Counted from the first letter of the stretch, positions 1 through 8,178 are shown. The stretch: DNA of 47,454 nucleotides from Burkholderia guangdongensis (GCF_013403875.1 NZ_JACBNX010000033.1:1-47454); one strand, 5' to 3'. Notes: a model not told the origin generated them from the letters alone. Translations and numbers: made by a program.

Positions 1-138
1 CACTACAGGACATGTTCCGATGTATTACTCACCCGTTCGCCACTCGCCACCAGGGTTGCCCCCGTGCTGCCGTTCGACTTGCATGTGTAAGGCATGCCGC
101 CAGCGTTCAATCTGAGCCAGGATCAAACTCTTCAGTTC
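1..138 (-). rRNA. rrs: 16S ribosomal RNA, 5' end only (partial)
   Basis: The reverse complement reads AACTGAAGAGTTTGATCCTG and continues through the conserved 5' domain (GCTCAGATTGAACGCTGGCG, then the ACATGCAAGTCGAACGG block near E. coli position 60). The gene runs off the left edge, so only about 138 nt are present. The mature 5' end is placed at about 137-138 by comparison with other 16S genes and may be off by a few bases. The promoter, leader and boxA lie to its right on the same strand. Confidence 0.97.
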
Positions 139-416
139 AATGCCTGTTACTGTTTTCGGTTTCGTTAGAAACCGGTCGCTCACTCAAAGCTGACAGGTCA
201 TATGAATTGCTTCATAAACCTGACTTACTTTTGTGTGAGACTCTTGATACTTTCGCTTACCTGCTCCACGGTCACCCGCGGCTCAGGTCTCGACGCCATC
301 AAGCGCCCACACTTATCGGCTGTTCATTGTTAAAGAGCATGTCTGTCAAGAACCGCGAAACTTGCTTCGTTTCGCCCTTCTCGGCAGCGCTGCGTTTTCA
401 GCAGCAGAGAAGCGAG
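139..416 (-). other. rrs leader: rRNA operon leader (transcribed spacer upstream of 16S)
   Basis: This is the non-coding stretch between the proximal rrn promoter and the mature 16S 5' end. It holds the boxA element at 328-339 and presumably one strand of the 16S processing stem, the other strand being outside the window. ORFs called across it have no family signal, so I see no protein gene here. Confidence 0.8.
328..339 (-). promoter_or_regulatory. boxA antitermination element of the rrn leader
   Basis: The minus strand reads TGCTCTTTAACA, identical to the classical rrn boxA that is bound in RNA form by NusB/NusE to protect rRNA transcription from Rho. It lies about 190 nt before the mature 16S end. 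Confidence 0.9.
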
Positions 417-445
417 ATTATGATCAGTTTTCTGCAGCTCGTCAA
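417..445 (-). promoter_or_regulatory. Proximal rrn promoter (sigma70 type)
   Basis: On the minus strand a -35 TTGACG (445-440) and a -10 CATAAT (422-417) are separated by exactly 17 bp. An A/T-rich run (TTAAAAAAGTTG) immediately upstream resembles an UP element. It points at the 16S gene and lies about 280 bp before it. Confidence 0.85.
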
Positions 446-532
446 CAACTTTTTTAACATCCCGTCGCTGACTGCCTGATCACCTCCACTTCCCCTTTCG
501 CGCCGCGTTCGCCGTAGCGCGAAAGAGGCGTG

Positions 533-561
533 ATTGTAGGCACGGCCTTCGGATCGCGCAA
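533..561 (-). promoter_or_regulatory. Distal rrn promoter (sigma70 type)
   Basis: On the minus strand a -35 TTGCGC (561-556) and a -10 TACAAT (538-533) are separated by 17 bp. This gives a tandem promoter pair with the one at 417-445, as is common for rrn operons. The -35 is only about 19 bp past the stop codon of the HD-domain gene of the phn operon. Confidence 0.65.
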
Positions 562-579
562 GAGGGTTTGTGAAAAAAG

Positions 580-1125
580 TTAAAGAGCGACGCGCGCGAC
601 GATTTCCATATAGTGATCGAGGTCCGGCGTACGCTTGCCCTCCACCTTCGCGGTATCGTCCCAGCGGCGCAAGCGCAGCGCATCTTCCGCATACGGGCGC
701 CGCATGAACGCATCCGCCTCCTCGTCGCTGAAGACGCCGCCCTGCAACGCCAGACTGCGCACCGAGTCCGGCGACAGGCTGTCGTGGTAGCTTGCATCGA
801 TCCGGCACAGGCAGCGCTTCGCATCCACGTGCAGCCGGATCGGCTCCAGCACCGCATCGGGCAGGATCGGCCGCAGGAACGGCAGCGCATAGTATTGATG
901 CAGATCGTCGATGCCGCGCGCGCTCGGCGTGTCGCCCTGGCGATTCAGCAAATGCCCGAGATCGTGCAGGAACGCCGCCGCGACCAGCGCGTCGTCCGCC
1001 CCCGCCTCCTCCGCCAGTTGCCCTGATTGCAACGCGTGCTCCAGCTGCGTCACCGGCTCCCCGCTGTACGCAACGTGACCATGCTCGCGGTAGAGCCCGC
1101 GAATCTCGTCGAGCGTCAATGCCAT
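580..1125 (-). CDS. PhnZ-like HD-domain protein of the phosphonate operon
   Basis: A 181-aa HD-domain protein of the kind found in phosphonate-degradation operons. The HD motif is HDLGHLL at residues 54-60. Characterised PhnZ is a diiron oxygenase that cleaves 1-hydroxy-2-aminoethylphosphonate to glycine and phosphate. From memory its key residues are Y24, E27, H34, H58, D59, H80, H104 and D161. Plausible equivalents here are Y20, E23, H30, H54, D55, H76, H99 and D156, all in order at an offset of 4-5. The start ATG lies 4 bp after the phnY stop, making this the last gene of the phn operon. No gene for the alpha-ketoglutarate hydroxylase that normally makes PhnZ's substrate is in the window. 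Oxygenase activity is therefore inference; a phosphohydrolase role is possible. Confidence 0.8.
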   Translation of the reverse strand: MALTLDEIRGLYREHGHVAYSGEPVTQLEHALQSGQLAEEAGADDALVAAAFLHDLGHLLNRQGDTPSARGIDDLHQYYALPFLRPILPDAVLEPIRLHVDAKRCLCRIDASYHDSLSPDSVRSLALQGGVFSDEEADAFMRRPYAEDALRLRRWDDTAKVEGKRTPDLDHYMEIVARVAL

Positions 1126-1129
1126 TCAC

Positions 1130-2584
1130 TCACCCCCACGGCAACGAGAACGTCTTCAGATTCGTGAAGCTCTTCATCGCCTCCTGAACCCCTTCCTTGT
1201 AACCCAGCCCCGAATCCTTGATCCCGCCGAACGGCGTCAGCTCGATCCGGTAACCCGGCACTTCCCACACGTTCACCGTGCCGACGCTCAGTTCGTCGAC
1301 GAAGCGCCGGATCGCCGGTGCGCTGTCCGTGCAGATCCCGGACGACAGCCCGAACGCGGTGCCGTTGCTGATCCGGATCGCGTCGTCGATCGTATCGAAC
1401 GCGATGATCGGCGACACCGGCCCGAACGTCTCCTCGCGCACCAGTGTCATCGCCGGGTCGACGCAATCGAGCACCGTCGGCGAATACAGCGCGCCGCGCC
1501 GCACGTTGCCAGTCAGCAGCCGCGCGCCCTGCGCGACCGCCTCGCCGACGCGCGCCTCGAACAGCCGCGCCGCCGCCTCGTCGATCACCGTGCCCATCTC
1601 GTTGCCCGCGTCGAACGGATCGCCGTACGTCCATGCGCGGGTTTTCTCGACCAGAAGCTCGGTGAACGCCGGCGCGATCGTCCGCTGCACCAGAATGCGC
1701 TTCACCGCCGTGCAGCGCTGCCCGGAATTCTTGTACGAGCCCTGCGCGGCCAGGGTCGCCGCGCGATCGAGATCGGCGTCGTCGAGCACGATCAGCGGAT
1801 CGTTGCCGCCGAGCTCAAGCACGACGCGCCGATAGCCGGCCTTCTCCGCGATGTACTTGCCGATCGCGACACCGCCCGTGAACGTGACGAGCGACGCGTG
1901 CGGATGCGTGAGCAGCGCGTCCGCGATCTCGCGCGGGTCGCCGGTCAACACCTGCAGCATCGGTTCCGGCAATCCGGCTTCGTAAAGAAGATCGGCCAGG
2001 TACAGCGCCGACAGCGGCACCTTCTCCGACGGCTTCACGATCACGCGATTGTTCGTCGCGATCGCCGGCGCGATCTTGTGCGCGACCTGGTTCATCGGAT
2101 GGTTGAACGGCGTGATCGCAACGATCACGCCTTCGAGCGGCTCGCGCTGCGTGAACACACGGCGCGCCTTGCCGTGCGGCGTCAGATCGCACGAGAAGCT
2201 CTGCGCGTCGTCGCGCAGCGCCTCGATCGACGCGAACTTCAGCACGTCGGCCACGCGGCCGACCTCGTAGCGCGAATCGCGCTTCGACAGCCCCGATTCG
2301 AGCGTGATCAGATCCGACGCCTCCTCCACCCGCTCGCGCAGCAGCGCCGCCGCGCGCTCGAGAATCTGCGAGCGTTCGTAGCGTGTCAGGCGCGGCCGGT
2401 AGCGCATTGCGTAATCGAATGCCGCGCGCACGTCGTCGACGCTCGCGAGCGGCACCGTGCCGACGCGCGTGTCCGTATACGGATCCATCACGTCGAAATG
2501 GCGCTCGCGCGCGGCGCGTTCGCCGCCAAGGCGCAGCGTCTCCACGCGCAATGCCGCGTGGTCCTTCACGGAACTGGGGGTCAT
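1130..2584 (-). CDS. phnY: Phosphonoacetaldehyde dehydrogenase
   Basis: A 484-aa NAD(P)-dependent aldehyde dehydrogenase superfamily member. It oxidises phosphonoacetaldehyde to phosphonoacetate, the middle step of the PhnW-PhnY-PhnA route of 2-AEP catabolism in the cytoplasm. Catalytic residues are visible: N161 in ITPFNHP, E257 in VVLELGGN and nucleophile C291 in NSGQRCTA. FTGGVAIGK (235-243) matches the cofactor-binding region. Its ATG overlaps the phnA stop by 4 bp (ATGA), indicating translational coupling. The family is broad, and the specific substrate is inferred from the phn neighbours. The product should not be confused with the alpha-ketoglutarate hydroxylase that shares the name PhnY. 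Confidence 0.92.
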   Translation of the reverse strand: MTPSSVKDHAALRVETLRLGGERAARERHFDVMDPYTDTRVGTVPLASVDDVRAAFDYAMRYRPRLTRYERSQILERAAALLRERVEEASDLITLESGLSKRDSRYEVGRVADVLKFASIEALRDDAQSFSCDLTPHGKARRVFTQREPLEGVIVAITPFNHPMNQVAHKIAPAIATNNRVIVKPSEKVPLSALYLADLLYEAGLPEPMLQVLTGDPREIADALLTHPHASLVTFTGGVAIGKYIAEKAGYRRVVLELGGNDPLIVLDDADLDRAATLAAQGSYKNSGQRCTAVKRILVQRTIAPAFTELLVEKTRAWTYGDPFDAGNEMGTVIDEAAARLFEARVGEAVAQGARLLTGNVRRGALYSPTVLDCVDPAMTLVREETFGPVSPIIAFDTIDDAIRISNGTAFGLSSGICTDSAPAIRRFVDELSVGTVNVWEVPGYRIELTPFGGIKDSGLGYKEGVQEAMKSFTNLKTFSLPWG

Positions 2585-3825
2585 GATTCGGTCCGGTTCA
2601 GCACGTAGTCGAAGACGTCGAAATTCCGCGGGCGGTGCGGCGCGTCACCGCGCGTCACGCGACGATTGAACAGCAGCGGCACCTCCTGCTCCGACAGCCC
2701 GCCGTGCGAGCGCAGCGGCACGGTCAGCCCCGACAGGTCGTGCTCGCGCTCGCGCGTGCCGAGCGTCATGTCGCGACGCGCGATCACGACGACGTCGCCG
2801 ATCCGGTCCGCCGGCAGCTCGAAGCGCGCGGCCGCGCCGGCGTTGTCGAGCACGATCTCGACGCCGTCGAGATCGGCGAGGCGGCGCATCGTCGCGTCGC
2901 GGTCGACGCCGGCCGTCAGATAGACGGTCGCGAACGAACCAAGCGCGCCGTGATGCACGACGTACGGGTCCGTGATCGGCAGGATCACGCGCGCCGCGCC
3001 GGCGCCGAGCCAGCCGTCGAGCACGTCCTGCAGGTAGACGACGTTCGGCCGCCCGGTCGCCGGATCGTGCTTCGCGTTCATCCCATGATCCGCGGTCAGC
3101 CCGATCGCCCAGCCGAGCGCGTCGAGCTGCGCGAGATAGCGGTCCATCATCGCGTAGAACGCGTTCGCGCCTTCGCTGCCGGGCGCGCACTTGTGCTGCA
3201 CGTAGTCGGTCGTCGACAGATACATCAGGTCGATCTGCCGCGTCTGCGCAAGGCGCACGCCCGCCGCGAACACGAATTCGGACAACGCCGCGCTGTAGAC
3301 GTCCGGCGACGGCAGCCCGACCCAGTCGAGCACGTTGTCGACGCCGTTCTCCGCGAGCGTCGCCTGTGCTGCCTTCTCGGCCGAGAAGCAGATGCCGCGC
3401 ATCCCCGCGCCGAGCAGGCGGCGCAGCTTGTCCTTCGCGGTCACGACCGCGACCCGCGCACCGGCCTCGGACGCCGCCGCGAGCAGCGTGCCGGCCCGCA
3501 GATACGCCGGGTCGTTCATCATTACCTCGGCGCCGCGGCCGTCGTTCGCGTCCGGATCCCAGAAGTAGTTGCCGCAGATCCCGTGCACCGCCGGCGGCAC
3601 GCCGCAAACGATCGACAGGTTGTTCGGGTTCGTGAAGGTCGGCACCACGCAATCCGCGCGCCACGCAGTGCCCTCAGTCATCATCCTGCCGATGAACGGC
3701 GCGGCGCCCGCGTCGACCGCGCATTCGAGATAGTCGTATTCGCAACCGTCGACGCAGACGACGACGGTCGGCTCCGCGGGCAGCCGGTAGCGCCGGCCGT
3801 TGACTTCGATCCGGGTATCGCTCAT
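2581..3825 (-). CDS. phnA: Phosphonoacetate hydrolase
   Basis: A 414-aa member of the alkaline phosphatase superfamily that hydrolyses the C-P bond of phosphonoacetate to acetate and phosphate. The expected binuclear-zinc pattern is present: VVVCVDGCEYDY near the N-terminus supplies the first Asp, PTFTNPNN (62-69) carries the nucleophilic Thr65, STTDYVQHK and TADHGMNAKHD supply further metal ligands, and SHGG near the C-terminus the last His. The frame stays open far upstream, but homology begins at MSDTRIEV, so I start at 3825. An ATG four codons earlier (3837) is an alternative, and neither has a strong Shine-Dalgarno. It couples to phnY through an ATGA overlap. Confidence 0.93.
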   Translation of the reverse strand: MSDTRIEVNGRRYRLPAEPTVVVCVDGCEYDYLECAVDAGAAPFIGRMMTEGTAWRADCVVPTFTNPNNLSIVCGVPPAVHGICGNYFWDPDANDGRGAEVMMNDPAYLRAGTLLAAASEAGARVAVVTAKDKLRRLLGAGMRGICFSAEKAAQATLAENGVDNVLDWVGLPSPDVYSAALSEFVFAAGVRLAQTRQIDLMYLSTTDYVQHKCAPGSEGANAFYAMMDRYLAQLDALGWAIGLTADHGMNAKHDPATGRPNVVYLQDVLDGWLGAGAARVILPITDPYVVHHGALGSFATVYLTAGVDRDATMRRLADLDGVEIVLDNAGAAARFELPADRIGDVVVIARRDMTLGTREREHDLSGLTVPLRSHGGLSEQEVPLLFNRRVTRGDAPHRPRNFDVFDYVLNRTES

Positions 3826-3905
3826 ATCGGCTCGCATGGAAGAAGCTGATGGGTGACCGGCGCGTTCGGGCGCCATGATGGAAAACGCGGCGGAAAACGC
3901 GGCAT

Positions 3906-4769
3906 TCATCGCGCCGCCCGCCGGCTGCCCGGCACGCGCGCGGCGATCAGCAGCAGCGCCGCGAGCGACGCGCCGAGCATCAGCAGCGATAGCGCGGACG
4001 CGGGCAGGTAGTAGCCGCGCTCGACCTCGCCGATCACGACGATCGGCACGGTCGCGAAGCCGGGCGGATAGACGGTCAGCGTCGCGCCGAGCTCGCCGAG
4101 CGACAGCGCGAAACCGAGCGCCAGGCTCGCGCGCAGCGCCGGCACGAGTTGCGGCAGCAGCACGCGGAACAGCACCATCGCGGGCGGCGCGCCGAGGCTC
4201 GCGGCCGCTTCGCGCAGCACGGTCAATTCCGGGCGCAGCGCCGCCGCCGCGCAGCGATAGCAGAACGGCAGAATCAGCGCGAGCTGCACGAACACGACGA
4301 TCGCCGCAGAGCTCGACAGATCGACCGGCTTCTTGTGATACGCGATCAGCACCGCGAGCCCGAGCACGACGCTCGGCACGCCGTTCGGCACCATCACGAG
4401 CGCGTCGACGATCGCACCGACGCCGCGCCCGCTGCGGCCTTCCAGCGCGAGCGCGAGCCAGACGCCGAGGATCGTGCCGAGCACCGCGACGCCGAAGCCG
4501 ATCTCGAGGCTCGTCAGGAGCGCGCCGTATTCGTCGGAGCCGAGCCGTCCGAACCAGCGCAGGCTGTAGCCCGACGGCAGGATCGTGCCCGACCATTGCG
4601 TCGCGACGCTCGACAGTGCGACGACGATCACCGGCAGCACGAACAGCCAGAAGCACGCGAACGCGGCAAGCGCGAGCGCGGCGCGCGACGCGTGCTTCAG
4701 CACCGTGTCGGCGAAGCCGATTTCATGACGCGGCACGCCGGTGCGGCCGATCCGGTATTCAGCGGGCAT
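3906..4769 (-). CDS. phnV: 2-AEP ABC transporter, permease PhnV
   Basis: A 287-aa inner-membrane permease with about six hydrophobic segments and the EAAASLGAPP loop (EAA motif) that contacts the ATPase. With PhnU it forms the membrane channel of the 2-aminoethylphosphonate importer. I chose the ATG at 4769 (MPAEYRIG) because GGGAGGGG lies just upstream; a GTG 21 nt earlier is possible. The start overlaps the phnU stop by 11 bp. An 80-bp gap to phnA follows. Permeases of this kind also serve thiamine, iron or polyamine uptake, so the assignment rests on the phn context. Confidence 0.9.
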   Translation of the reverse strand: MPAEYRIGRTGVPRHEIGFADTVLKHASRAALALAAFACFWLFVLPVIVVALSSVATQWSGTILPSGYSLRWFGRLGSDEYGALLTSLEIGFGVAVLGTILGVWLALALEGRSGRGVGAIVDALVMVPNGVPSVVLGLAVLIAYHKKPVDLSSSAAIVVFVQLALILPFCYRCAAAALRPELTVLREAAASLGAPPAMVLFRVLLPQLVPALRASLALGFALSLGELGATLTVYPPGFATVPIVVIGEVERGYYLPASALSLLMLGASLAALLLIAARVPGSRRAAR

Positions 4770-5664
4770 CGCTCGCCCCTCCCATCGCACGCCGGTTCAT
4801 CCGGCGATAAATCGTATAAAGCGCGAGCGACAGCACGAGCATCCCGACCGCGCCGGCCGACGCGGTCGGCAAATCCAGATCGACGGTCGCGCTGCTGTAG
4901 ATCGCGACCGGCAGCGTGACGAGCTTCGCGCTGCCGAGCACCAGCAGAATCCCGAATTCGTTCAGCGTCAGCAGGAAGCACAGCACGGTGCCCGCCGCGA
5001 TCCCCGGCCACGCGATCGGCAGCACGACGCGCCGCGCGAGCATCCAGCCGGTCGCGCCGAGGCTGCGCGCCGCTTCGATCAGCCGCAGGTCGAGCATCGC
5101 GAACGACGCGAGCGTCGGCCGCACGACGAACGGCGTATAGAACACGGTCTGCGCGAGAATCACGCCGCCCAGGCCGAACAGGAAATCGAGCGGCGGCTGA
5201 TCGAGATGGAAGATCCGCTGCAGCGCGATGCTGATCGCGCCTTGCGAGCCGTACAGAAAGATCAGCGTGAACGCGACCAGGAACGACGGGAACGCGACGT
5301 ACAGCTCCAGAAAGCGCGTGACGAGCGTCGCGCCCGGGAACGGCCTGAAGAACAGCAGCGACGCGAGCAGCACGCCGAGCAGCGACGCGGTGCCGGCGCT
5401 CGCGACGAGCACGCCGAGCGTCGTGAACAGCACGTTGCGCGCGTCGGGCGTGCCGAAGAAGCTCCGGTACGCGTCGAAGCCGAAGCCGCCGTGCGCGCCG
5501 GTCAGGCTCAGCATCACGAGGCGCACGAGCGGATAGACGACGAGCGGGCCGAGCACGACGGTCGCGAGCACGATCAGATGCCAGTCGCCGAGCCGCTTGC
5601 GGCGCCGCGCCGCGGCTGCGTGCGCGGCAGCCGACGCCAGTGCTCGCTCACTCAGCGGTGCCAT
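4759..5664 (-). CDS. phnU: 2-AEP ABC transporter, permease PhnU
   Basis: A 301-aa binding-protein-dependent permease with an N-terminal hydrophobic segment (around HLIVLATVVLGPLVV) and an EAARSLGATG coupling loop near residue 200. It pairs with PhnV in the 2-AEP importer. The frame is open 20 codons upstream into a GC-rich repeat, but a good ribosome site (GGCGGAGG) precedes MAPLSERA, so the start is set at 5664. It is separated from phnT by 84 bp containing a hairpin-forming repeat, an unusual gap inside an otherwise tight operon. Confidence 0.9.
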   Translation of the reverse strand: MAPLSERALASAAAHAAAARRRKRLGDWHLIVLATVVLGPLVVYPLVRLVMLSLTGAHGGFGFDAYRSFFGTPDARNVLFTTLGVLVASAGTASLLGVLLASLLFFRPFPGATLVTRFLELYVAFPSFLVAFTLIFLYGSQGAISIALQRIFHLDQPPLDFLFGLGGVILAQTVFYTPFVVRPTLASFAMLDLRLIEAARSLGATGWMLARRVVLPIAWPGIAAGTVLCFLLTLNEFGILLVLGSAKLVTLPVAIYSSATVDLDLPTASAGAVGMLVLSLALYTIYRRMNRRAMGGASDAR

Positions 5665-5679
5665 GTCAGCCTCCGCCGG

Positions 5680-5745
5680 GCCGCCCCAAGGAGGCTGACC
5701 GCCCCCTCGGGGGGCAGCGAACAAAGTGAGCGTGGGGGTCGTTTC
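5680..5745. repeat. REP-like palindromic element between phnT and phnU
   Basis: The intergenic spacer contains CCCCC-TC-GGGGG at its core (about 5702-5713) followed by CAGCGAACAAAGTGAGCG and GGGGGTC. GACC before the core and GGGGTC after it can also pair, so two structures compete. The style resembles short palindromic repeats dispersed in Burkholderiales intergenic DNA, from memory. Only one copy is visible here, so repeat status is inference. It would place a strong RNA hairpin between phnT and phnU. Confidence 0.5.
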
Positions 5746-5748
5746 ATT

Positions 5749-6846
5749 TCAGGGCTCGATAAGGACGACATCGTCTGCCTCGCATTGCAGTGAAACGCGC
5801 GCGCCGCGCTCCGGCGTCGCGCCGCGGCCGCGCTGCATCGTCACGCGCACCGGCTCCGCCGGCGCCGCGTCGATCGCGACCGTGATCGACAGCTCCGCGC
5901 CCTGCCATTCGACCGACGCGATCGTGCCGTGCAGTCCGCCGGCGGCGGGCGGCACGATCGTGAAGCGCTCGGGGCGCACGCACGCGACCTTGTCGCGGAT
6001 CTCGTGGCGCGGATCGCCGAGCGGGAAGATCGCGCGCGGCGGCAGCAGGTTCGCCGGGCCCAGATAGCGCGCGACGTAGCCGTCGACCGGCGTGTCGTAC
6101 AACTGTTGCGGCGTGCCGAGCTGCGCGACGTGGCCGTCGCGCATCAGCAGCGCGCGGTCCGACAGCACGAGCGCGTCGTCGCGGTCGTGCGTCACGCAGA
6201 CGACGGTCAGGTTCGGCAGCCGCTCGTGCAGCGCCTTCAGCTCGGTGCGCACCGATGCGCGCAGGTTCGCGTCGAGCGCGGAGAGCGGCTCGTCGAGCAG
6301 CAGCACGTCGGGCTCGATCACGAGCGCGCGCGCCAGCGCGACGCGCTGCTGCATCCCGCCGGACAGCTGCGCCGGCAGATGATGGCCGGCGTCGCCGAGC
6401 TGCACGAGCTTCAGCGCGTCGGCAACGCAACGCGTGATGTCGGCGGACGCCATCCGCCGCGCGCGGAGCCCGAACGCGACGTTCTCGAAAACCGACAGAT
6501 GCGGAAACAGCGCGTAGTTCTGGAACAGCAGCCCCAGATTACGCTTGTGCGGCGGCGCGTACGTCAGGTCGCGACCGGCGACGGTCAGCGTGCCGGACAG
6601 GCCGTCGGCCTTCACGAACCCGGCGATGAAGCGCAGCAGCGTGGTCTTGCCGCAGCCGCTCTTGCCGAGCACGGTCAGGAATTCGCCGGCGCCGATCGAC
6701 AGCGACAGATCGTCGAGCACCGTGCGCGCGCCGTAGCGCACGCTCAGATGCTCGATCTGCACGCCGCCCGGCGCGCCGGAGCGCAGCGTCGCGCGCGGCT
6801 CGGCGGCGCCGAACGCGCCGGGGTGGGACAAACTTGCAGCGTCCAC
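5749..6846 (-). CDS. phnT: 2-AEP ABC transporter, ATP-binding protein PhnT
   Basis: A 365-aa ABC ATPase that energises 2-aminoethylphosphonate import. Visible motifs are Walker A GKSGCGKTT (61-69), Q-loop Q109, signature LSGGMQQR (161-168), Walker B VLLLDEP (181-187) and switch H220. The C-terminal third is a TOBE-type regulatory domain, as in other putrescine/iron-type importers. The start is a GTG at 6846, chosen because GGAGGA lies 8 nt before it. A perfect 11-bp stem-loop sits between phnS and this gene and may lower its level relative to the binding protein. Confidence 0.93.
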   Translation of the reverse strand: MDAASLSHPGAFGAAEPRATLRSGAPGGVQIEHLSVRYGARTVLDDLSLSIGAGEFLTVLGKSGCGKTTLLRFIAGFVKADGLSGTLTVAGRDLTYAPPHKRNLGLLFQNYALFPHLSVFENVAFGLRARRMASADITRCVADALKLVQLGDAGHHLPAQLSGGMQQRVALARALVIEPDVLLLDEPLSALDANLRASVRTELKALHERLPNLTVVCVTHDRDDALVLSDRALLMRDGHVAQLGTPQQLYDTPVDGYVARYLGPANLLPPRAIFPLGDPRHEIRDKVACVRPERFTIVPPAAGGLHGTIASVEWQGAELSITVAIDAAPAEPVRVTMQRGRGATPERGARVSLQCEADDVVLIEP

Positions 6847-6872
6847 CGGATTCTTCCTCCAATCAAAGGGAA

Positions 6873-6901
6873 ATGCCGTTCAGTGCGTGACTGAACGGCA
6901 T
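6873..6901 (-). terminator. Perfect stem-loop between phnS and phnT
   Basis: ATGCCGTTCAG and CTGAACGGCAT (6873-6883 and 6891-6901) form an uninterrupted 11-bp stem with a 7-nt loop. No T-run follows on the minus strand. It is more likely an mRNA-stabilising or attenuating hairpin downstream of the binding-protein gene than a full terminator. Confidence 0.6.
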
Positions 6902-6918
6902 CGCGGCGCAAGTGCGCG

Positions 6919-8007
6919 TTACGGCTTCACGACTTCGAGCGGCTTGCCCGACCCGCCGATCACCTCGCTCTTCCAGCGGGCGGTCCAGTCGGCCTTCTTC
7001 GCCATCACCTGGGTCCAGTCGACCGGGACGAGCTTCACGCCGGCGATCGCCTGCTTCACCGCCTCGCCGTTCTTGCCAGCGAGCGGCACATCGGTGCGGC
7101 CCGGGATGCCGAAGATGTCCGGCACCTTCGCCTGCACTTCCGTCGACATCAGATAGTCGATCAGCTTCTTGCCTTCGCCCTGGTTCGGGCCGTTCTTGAT
7201 CAGGCCGATCGCGTACGGCAACTGGAACGTCGTCGGCTGGCCGCCCGCCTGCGCGGCGAGGAACACCGGCTTCAGCGACAGGCCGCCGTTCGCCGCGTCG
7301 TCGAGGTCCATCTGCAGGTCGCCGTTCGCGAACGACAGCTCGTTGCGCGACAGCAGCACGTCGAGATAACCCGTGCCCTTCGTATGGAACTTCACGTTCT
7401 TCTCGACCGACTTCAGGTAGTCGAACGCCTTGTCCTCGCCCATCAGCGACGTCGTCAGGATGATCACCGCCATCCCGTCGCCGGCCGTCGCCGGATTCGA
7501 GTACGCGATCTTGCCCGAGTAGTCCGGGTGCAGCAGGTCCGCGAACGTCTTCGGCTGGGCCTTCACGACGGCCGGGTTGATCGCGAACGAGAAGTAGTTG
7601 TTCACGAACGTGGCCCACGAGCCGCTCGACGATTTCGCGATCGCCGGCACGTTCTTGTAGTTCACGCTCTGGTACGGCTGCAGCAGGCCCGACTGGTCGG
7701 CCTGCTGGATGAACGGCGGCAGCGTGACGATCACGTCGGCCTTCGGCGAATCCTTTTCGATGTTCGCGCGGTTCACGACCTCGCCGCTGCCGGCCGTCAC
7801 GATCGCGACCTTCACGCCTTCCTGCTTCTCGAACGCGGGCAGCACATCCTTGTACAGGTTCTCGAGGCCATCGGCCGTATACAGCACGACCGTTCCCGCG
7901 GCGTGCGCGGGCAGCGCGGCGCCTTGCAGCATGCCGGCGGCGGCGGCGGCCAGCGCCAGTTTGCGGAACGCGCCGCCAGCGGCGCGCGGGGAATTCTGCT
8001 GAGTCAT
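6919..8007 (-). CDS. phnS: 2-AEP ABC transporter, periplasmic binding protein PhnS
   Basis: A 362-aa extracellular solute-binding protein. The N-terminus has a signal peptide with a hydrophobic core (KLALAAAAAGMLQG) and an AHA-A cleavage site, so the product is periplasmic. The body resembles Fe3+/phosphonate binding proteins (VVLYTADGLENLYKDVLPAF, later ADVIVTLPPF). It delivers 2-aminoethylphosphonate to PhnUV/T. The start at MTQQNS (8007) has GGAGA 7 nt upstream; the longer frame adds 13 residues lacking support. It is the first gene of the minus-strand operon and faces phnW across 260 bp. Confidence 0.92.
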   Translation of the reverse strand: MTQQNSPRAAGGAFRKLALAAAAAGMLQGAALPAHAAGTVVLYTADGLENLYKDVLPAFEKQEGVKVAIVTAGSGEVVNRANIEKDSPKADVIVTLPPFIQQADQSGLLQPYQSVNYKNVPAIAKSSSGSWATFVNNYFSFAINPAVVKAQPKTFADLLHPDYSGKIAYSNPATAGDGMAVIILTTSLMGEDKAFDYLKSVEKNVKFHTKGTGYLDVLLSRNELSFANGDLQMDLDDAANGGLSLKPVFLAAQAGGQPTTFQLPYAIGLIKNGPNQGEGKKLIDYLMSTEVQAKVPDIFGIPGRTDVPLAGKNGEAVKQAIAGVKLVPVDWTQVMAKKADWTARWKSEVIGGSGKPLEVVKP

Positions 8008-8143
8008 CTCACTTCTCCGTAGGGCGGAACACCAGAGGGCCGGCACGACCGGCTCCTGTTATGCGGACGGACCGTCGATCGGCCCATCTCGACGCCGCCG
8101 ACCGGTGCGGTCTCGCGCGGCAACCGAAGGATCACAGCGTTAA

Positions 8144-8161
8144 ATGACATGCCCATGACAG
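8144..8161 (-). promoter_or_regulatory. Pho box (PhoB-binding site) upstream of phnS
   Basis: The minus strand reads CTGTCAT-GGGC-ATGTCAT, two 7-bp repeats separated by 4 bp. This differs by one base from a perfect tandem of the PhoB half-site CTGTCAT. A further GTGTCAT half-site lies at 8182-8188. The orientation matches the phnSTUV-A-Y operon, whose first start codon is 137 bp downstream. It indicates induction by phosphate starvation through PhoBR. Confidence 0.75.
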
Positions 8162-8178
8162 ACGCCACAATATCCAAA

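Noticed and set aside
1..479. ORFs over the 16S 5' end and leader
   Set aside because: Sequence is rRNA and its leader with boxA and promoters; the ORF translation has no protein character.
3826..4656. N-terminal extension of the phnA frame into phnV
   Set aside because: Out-of-frame translation of the PhnV gene; family homology begins at 3825.
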